From NCBI GenBank assembly GCA_009921465.1, contig RFXS01000007.1:1-34530 (forward strand): DNA of 34,530 nt, read 5' to 3'. The position numbers and the translations under genes are program-made. Below the pieces are notes generated by a model. It had not been told where the DNA came from, did not search any database, and worked only from the letters and a program-made list of their open reading frames with translations. Shown piece by piece: positions 30,846 through 34,530 of the stretch. Origin of the DNA: Betaproteobacteria bacterium (GTDB lineage Bacteria > Pseudomonadota > Gammaproteobacteria > Burkholderiales > Burkholderiaceae_C). Each line of letters begins with the position of its first letter. Position 1 is the stretch's first letter.

Positions 30846-31751
30846 TCAGCGCAATTCGGCGTTGCTGGCTTGGCCAGTCTTGAGGATCTGGCCTATGTGC
30901 TGCATGACCTCGCGCTCTTTGCCGCGAAACCCGTGCTCACTGAAGGCCCGGCATGGATGGCCTTGGAAACCACTGCCCCCATGCACCGTCACCAAAGGAA
31001 TATTGAATTTTTGTGCCAAGCGTGCCGCGCCCGCATGGGTGGTCATCGGGCAAGGGTCATTTTGGTGGTGCACAAAGGCTTGCGCACCCCCGATTTGGCT
31101 GTAATCAAAACCACCCAACTCGCGGTATGAGTAGGCCGCGTAGGGCTCTGTGATGCTGGCGGTGTGGATCGCACCGGCATAAACCCCTTTGCCGTGCACC
31201 GGCATGAAGGCACTGGAGATGCTGCCCATGCTGGTGGAGACCAGCCACACCTTTTGGAGGCTGGGCAACTGCTGGCGCACCACATTGATCAGCATGGCCA
31301 CATCCGTTTGCCGGTTGATCGAAGCCTGGTATTTGGCCGAACATTCGTCGCCACTGTCGCTGCGGCAGTCCACCAATAACATGGCAATGCGCTCGTCGGC
31401 CAAATAACGCCTAGAGCGCACGAGGAAATTACCCTCTAGGCGAGACGACACCATGTGTTGATCACTCACCACCGGCCTCAACACCGATGGGTGACCAATC
31501 AGCAACACGGCCAACACATCTGGGTTTGGGGTACCACTGCGCACGGACAGCACCCCGTCTTGGCGCACCCCAGGTGCCAGTTCGACGGACACCAGTTGCT
31601 CGGTCAAACCGTCCCAAGCCGCAACATTTTGGGCCCCCACAGCTTGGGGCCACAACAGACTGACCCAACAAGCAGCCCCACCAACCATAAGGCCACGCAA
31701 GCATTTGCTCAAGTGGTTGGCGAGCATGTTCAAGGCAGTGGAATGGGGCAT
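30846..31751 (-). CDS. Secreted alpha/beta-hydrolase-like protein in the FDH cluster
   Basis: A 301-residue protein with a hydrophobic export signal (LMVGGAACWVSLLWPQAVGAQ, ending near residue 41). The fold looks like an alpha/beta hydrolase: AVLLIGHPS strand, MLLVDCRSDSGDEC, nucleophile elbow WLVSTSMGSISS (Ser174 in an S-x-S-x-G rather than the usual G-x-S-x-G), a possible acid at D232 (HHQNDPC) and His265 or His273 (GHPCRAFSEHGF). Several cysteines (129, 137, 234, 267) may form disulfides. It follows the FdhF-type gene by 26 nt and precedes DUF3305 by 7 nt. Similar proteins are found in FDH clusters; the substrate is unknown. ATGs at 31751 and 31727 both work. Confidence 0.75.
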   Translation of the reverse strand: MPHSTALNMLANHLSKCLRGLMVGGAACWVSLLWPQAVGAQNVAAWDGLTEQLVSVELAPGVRQDGVLSVRSGTPNPDVLAVLLIGHPSVLRPVVSDQHMVSSRLEGNFLVRSRRYLADERIAMLLVDCRSDSGDECSAKYQASINRQTDVAMLINVVRQQLPSLQKVWLVSTSMGSISSAFMPVHGKGVYAGAIHTASITEPYAAYSYRELGGFDYSQIGGAQAFVHHQNDPCPMTTHAGAARLAQKFNIPLVTVHGGSGFQGHPCRAFSEHGFRGKEREVMQHIGQILKTGQASNAELR

Positions 31752-31777
31752 GGCAGTGGGTGGATAAAGACGGGGTT

Positions 31778-34530
31778 TCAGACAGCGGTGTCGTGATGGG
31801 CAACGACCTGCACGGCACAAAACTTTAACTCAGGTATTTTGCCCACCGGATCGAGCGCGGCGTTGGTGAGCAAATTGGCTGCGGCCTCGCGGTATGCAAA
31901 AGGCAAGAACACCGTGCCCGCTGGTGTGCCCTCGTCTTGGCGCACACGGACCTGCAACGCACCCCGGCGTGACCGCACCTGAACCATGTCACCGGCTTGG
32001 ATGCCCAAGTGCAAGATATCAGCGGCGCACATCAACAGCGTGGCCTCGGGTTCAATCGCATCGAGCACCTGGGAGCGGCGAGTCATGCTGCCGGTGTGCC
32101 AGTGTTCGAGTTGGCGTCCTGTGATGAGCACAAAGGGGTGCTCGGCGTCGGGCAATTCGTTGGCCGAAATGAGCTCGGCCGGCACCAGCTTGACCCTTCC
32201 ATCGGGTGTGGGGAAGTCGTGTTCAAACACCATGGGCTGACCCGGGTCGGTGTCGCTCAAGCACGGATAGGTCACGCTGGACGCGTCCCATAAACGCTGC
32301 CAGGAAATACCCGCAATGACCCCGTGCATGGCTTGGCGCATTTCTTCATACACAGCGGCCACGCCCGCGTACTCGCCAGGGTAGTGCCAATCCAAACCCA
32401 TGCGCTGGGCCATTTGCTCAATGATCCACAAATCCAACTGGGCCTGCCCAGGCGGTGACAAAGCGGGGCGGCCCATTTGCACCATGCGGTCGGTGTTGGT
32501 CACGGTGCCCATTTTTTCGGGCCAAGCACTGGCGGGCAACACCACATCGGCCATCCATGCGGTTTCGGTCAAGAAAATGTCTTGCACCACCAAATGCTCT
32601 AACGCGGCCAGAGCAGCGCGGGCATGGTTCAAGTCAGGATCGCTCATCGCCGGGTTTTCGCCCATGATGTACATGCCCCGCACTTTGTGCGGATCGCCAT
32701 CATCGGCCAGGGCCTTGTCCATGATCTCGACCACCGTGTAACCCGGTTGGGCATCGAGCGGTTGGCCCCAAAATTGTTCAAACCATTTCAAGGCCAGCGG
32801 GTCGCTCACCCGCTGGTAGTTGGGCAGCATCATGGGGATGAGGCCTGCGTCGCTGGCACCTTGCACATTGTTTTGCCCACGCAAAGGGTGCAAGCCCGTA
32901 CCCGGTCGGCCTATTTGCCCCGTGATGCTGGCCAAGGCAATCAGGCAACGCACATTGTCCGTGCCATGCACGTGCTGGCTCACCCCCATGCCCCACAGCA
33001 CCATGGCCGCTGGCGAATGGGCATAGGCATGCGCCACTTCGCGCAAGGTGGCCACGTCGATGCCACAAATGGGTGCCATGCGCTCAGGCGCAAAGGCCTG
33101 CACATGGGTTTGAAGCGCCTCAAAATCTCGGGTGCGCGATTGCACAAAGTCTTGGTTGACCCACGCTTCGGTGACGATGATGTGGAGCAAGGCGTTGAGC
33201 AAGGCCACATCGGTGTCGGGCTTGAAGGCCAAATGGCGCCAAGCGTGGCGCGCCAAGTCGGTGCGGCGCGGGTCCAACACCACCAATCGCGCACCGCGTT
33301 CCACCGCGTTTTTGATCCAGGTGGCTGCCACCGGGTGGTTGGCACTGGGGTTGGCTCCGATCACCACAATCAACTCAGCATGCGCGACATCGCGCACTGG
33401 GTTGCTCACCGCCCCCGAGCCCACGCCCTCGAGCAAGGCCGCCACGCTGGAGGCGTGGCACAAGCGCGTGCAGTGGTCGACGTTGTTGCTGCCAAAGCCG
33501 GTGCGCACCAGTTTTTGAAACAAATAGGCTTCTTCGTTGCTGCCCTTGGCCGAGCCAAATCCGGCCAAACTTTTGGGTCCGTGCTGTTGGCGCAAACGTG
33601 ACAAACCTTGAGCGGCCACATCCAAAGCTTCGTCCCATGTCGCAGGGCGAAACACCTCGGCCCAGCGGCTGGGGTCGCGGTTCAGGTCGACCCCTTTGGG
33701 AACACCGGCTTTGCGCACCCATGGCGTGGTGAGCCGATCGGGATGGTGGGCGTAATCAAAACCAAAGCGCCCTTTGACGCACAAGCGGTCTTCGTTGGCC
33801 GGTCCTGCGCGGCCTTGCACTTTGACGATCCGCTCGTCCTTCACGTCGTAGGTGAGCAAGCACCCCACGCCACAAAACGGGCACACCGAATCCACCTGCC
33901 TGTCGAGCGCTTGGTCACCCACTTGTGATTTGGCACTGAGCGCGCCAGTGGGGCAAGCTTGCACACATTCGCCGCAGGCCACGCAGGAGCTCTCCCCCAT
34001 CGGGTCGGCCAGGTCAAACACGATGCGCGATGCTTGGCCCCTGCCCTGCACCCCAATGACTTGATTGACCTGCACCTCGCCACAAGCGCGCACACAGCGG
34101 TCGCATTGGATGCAGGCCGACAAATCGACGGCCATCGCCGGGTGCGATGTATCGCGCCATGCCACGCCATGTTCATCGGTGGGCGCGTGGTCACGCAAGG
34201 CTTGCAAAGCCGGGCGCACCGCAACGCCCATGTCGTGGGCCCACTGACTGAGTTCGCCATGGGGCAATTGGGCATCGCTGTTGACCCATTGCGCACCGCT
34301 GTCAGGTCGGTCGGCCAACAACAACTCCATCACCAAGTAGCGGCTTTTCACGGCCCGCTCGCTGTCGGTTTGCACCACCATACCGGGTTGCGGGGCGCGA
34401 CAGCAACTCGCCGCCAAAGTGCGCTCGCCTTTGACTTCCACTACGCAAGCGCGGCAATTGCCATCCGGCCGGTAGCCTGGCTTATGGCACAGGTGAGGGA
34501 TGTTCAAGCCCTGACGCTGCGCCACCTCCC
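31778..34530 (-). CDS. FdhF/FdsA-type formate dehydrogenase alpha subunit (5' end outside window)
   Basis: 917 codons of a cytoplasmic molybdenum enzyme are visible; the true start lies beyond the right edge. Counting from the GTG at 34525, the order is: 2Fe-2S domain (C13, C24, C27, C41), two 4Fe-4S sites (C138/C141/C144/C148 and C181/C184/C187/C191), molybdopterin-domain cluster (C215, C218, C222, C249), and active site DHCTRLCHASS with Cys356-His357 (codon TGC, not Sec). The His/Cys3 cluster usually found before SHPAMAVD is missing. FdsA-type enzymes oxidise formate and pass electrons to NAD or ferredoxin partners. It heads the visible FDH cluster. Confidence 0.92.
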   Translation of the reverse strand, partial: EVAQRQGLNIPHLCHKPGYRPDGNCRACVVEVKGERTLAASCCRAPQPGMVVQTDSERAVKSRYLVMELLLADRPDSGAQWVNSDAQLPHGELSQWAHDMGVAVRPALQALRDHAPTDEHGVAWRDTSHPAMAVDLSACIQCDRCVRACGEVQVNQVIGVQGRGQASRIVFDLADPMGESSCVACGECVQACPTGALSAKSQVGDQALDRQVDSVCPFCGVGCLLTYDVKDERIVKVQGRAGPANEDRLCVKGRFGFDYAHHPDRLTTPWVRKAGVPKGVDLNRDPSRWAEVFRPATWDEALDVAAQGLSRLRQQHGPKSLAGFGSAKGSNEEAYLFQKLVRTGFGSNNVDHCTRLCHASSVAALLEGVGSGAVSNPVRDVAHAELIVVIGANPSANHPVAATWIKNAVERGARLVVLDPRRTDLARHAWRHLAFKPDTDVALLNALLHIIVTEAWVNQDFVQSRTRDFEALQTHVQAFAPERMAPICGIDVATLREVAHAYAHSPAAMVLWGMGVSQHVHGTDNVRCLIALASITGQIGRPGTGLHPLRGQNNVQGASDAGLIPMMLPNYQRVSDPLALKWFEQFWGQPLDAQPGYTVVEIMDKALADDGDPHKVRGMYIMGENPAMSDPDLNHARAALAALEHLVVQDIFLTETAWMADVVLPASAWPEKMGTVTNTDRMVQMGRPALSPPGQAQLDLWIIEQMAQRMGLDWHYPGEYAGVAAVYEEMRQAMHGVIAGISWQRLWDASSVTYPCLSDTDPGQPMVFEHDFPTPDGRVKLVPAELISANELPDAEHPFVLITGRQLEHWHTGSMTRRSQVLDAIEPEATLLMCAADILHLGIQAGDMVQVRSRRGALQVRVRQDEGTPAGTVFLPFAYREAAANLLTNAALDPVGKIPELKFCAVQVVAHHDTAV

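Noticed and set aside
32624-33601. 325-residue plus-strand open frame opposite the FdhF-type gene
   Set aside because: His-rich shadow composition, no domain, and fully covered by a gene with clear FeS and molybdopterin motifs.

Overview
The window looks like a GC-rich chromosomal segment of a betaproteobacterium, most likely Burkholderiales/Comamonadaceae (Limnohabitans, Rhodoferax, Polaromonas or Hydrogenophaga-like). The clues are tandem Bug-type periplasmic receptors, Rieske-oxygenase catabolism, Sox-type cytochromes and a large formate dehydrogenase (FDH) cluster flanked by DUF3305/DUF3306 proteins. This placement is inferred from gene content; no rRNA or other phylogenetic marker is present. 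I see no tRNA, rRNA, CRISPR array, intact insertion sequence or prophage.

Region 1 (1-6373) is a divergent catabolic locus. Leftward run a Rieske oxygenase, a RidA-family protein, an antibiotic-biosynthesis-monooxygenase (ABM) protein and a flavin/ferredoxin reductase cut by the window edge. Rightward run a TetR regulator, two tandem Bug receptors and a fumarylacetoacetate hydrolase (FAH)-family enzyme, closed by a strong terminator. The 73-bp divergent gap holds three TTGATT half-sites overlapping a plausible sigma-70 promoter. The substrate cannot be read from sequence. Region 2 (6378-7617) is a PIN/Phd toxin-antitoxin pair with a perfect 12-bp tandem repeat upstream, followed by a nearly gene-free stretch.

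Region 3 (7618-12487, leftward) carries a NUDIX hydrolase, an NnrU-family membrane protein, a tautomerase-SnoaL fusion, a single-chain SoxX-SoxA fusion cytochrome with three haem motifs, a family-3 solute-binding protein without a signal peptide, and a short-chain dehydrogenase. No other sox gene is in view. Region 4 (12571-20080) is mixed housekeeping and catabolic: an MsbA-like ABC exporter, two MFS transporters, a metallophosphoesterase, a VOC protein, and a hydroxypyruvate-isomerase-like plus FAH-family pair.

Region 5 (20149-34530, leftward) contains a stand-alone globin-like protein without a possible proximal histidine, then, behind a strong terminator, a co-directional FDH cluster of about 13.4 kb. 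In transcription order this encodes a FdhF/FdsA-type molybdoenzyme (5' end outside the window), a secreted alpha/beta-hydrolase-like protein, DUF3305, DUF3306, a polyferredoxin, a TorD-like chaperone, a small TAT-signal protein, a TAT-exported FDH catalytic subunit (Cys, not Sec), its four-cluster FeS subunit, a small lipoprotein, the cytochrome b subunit and a small secreted protein. The last set should form a periplasm-facing formate:quinone oxidoreductase. The most unusual items are the SoxX-SoxA fusion, the His-less globin, the loss of one FeS-cluster motif in the FdhF-type enzyme and the orphan accessory proteins within the FDH cluster.
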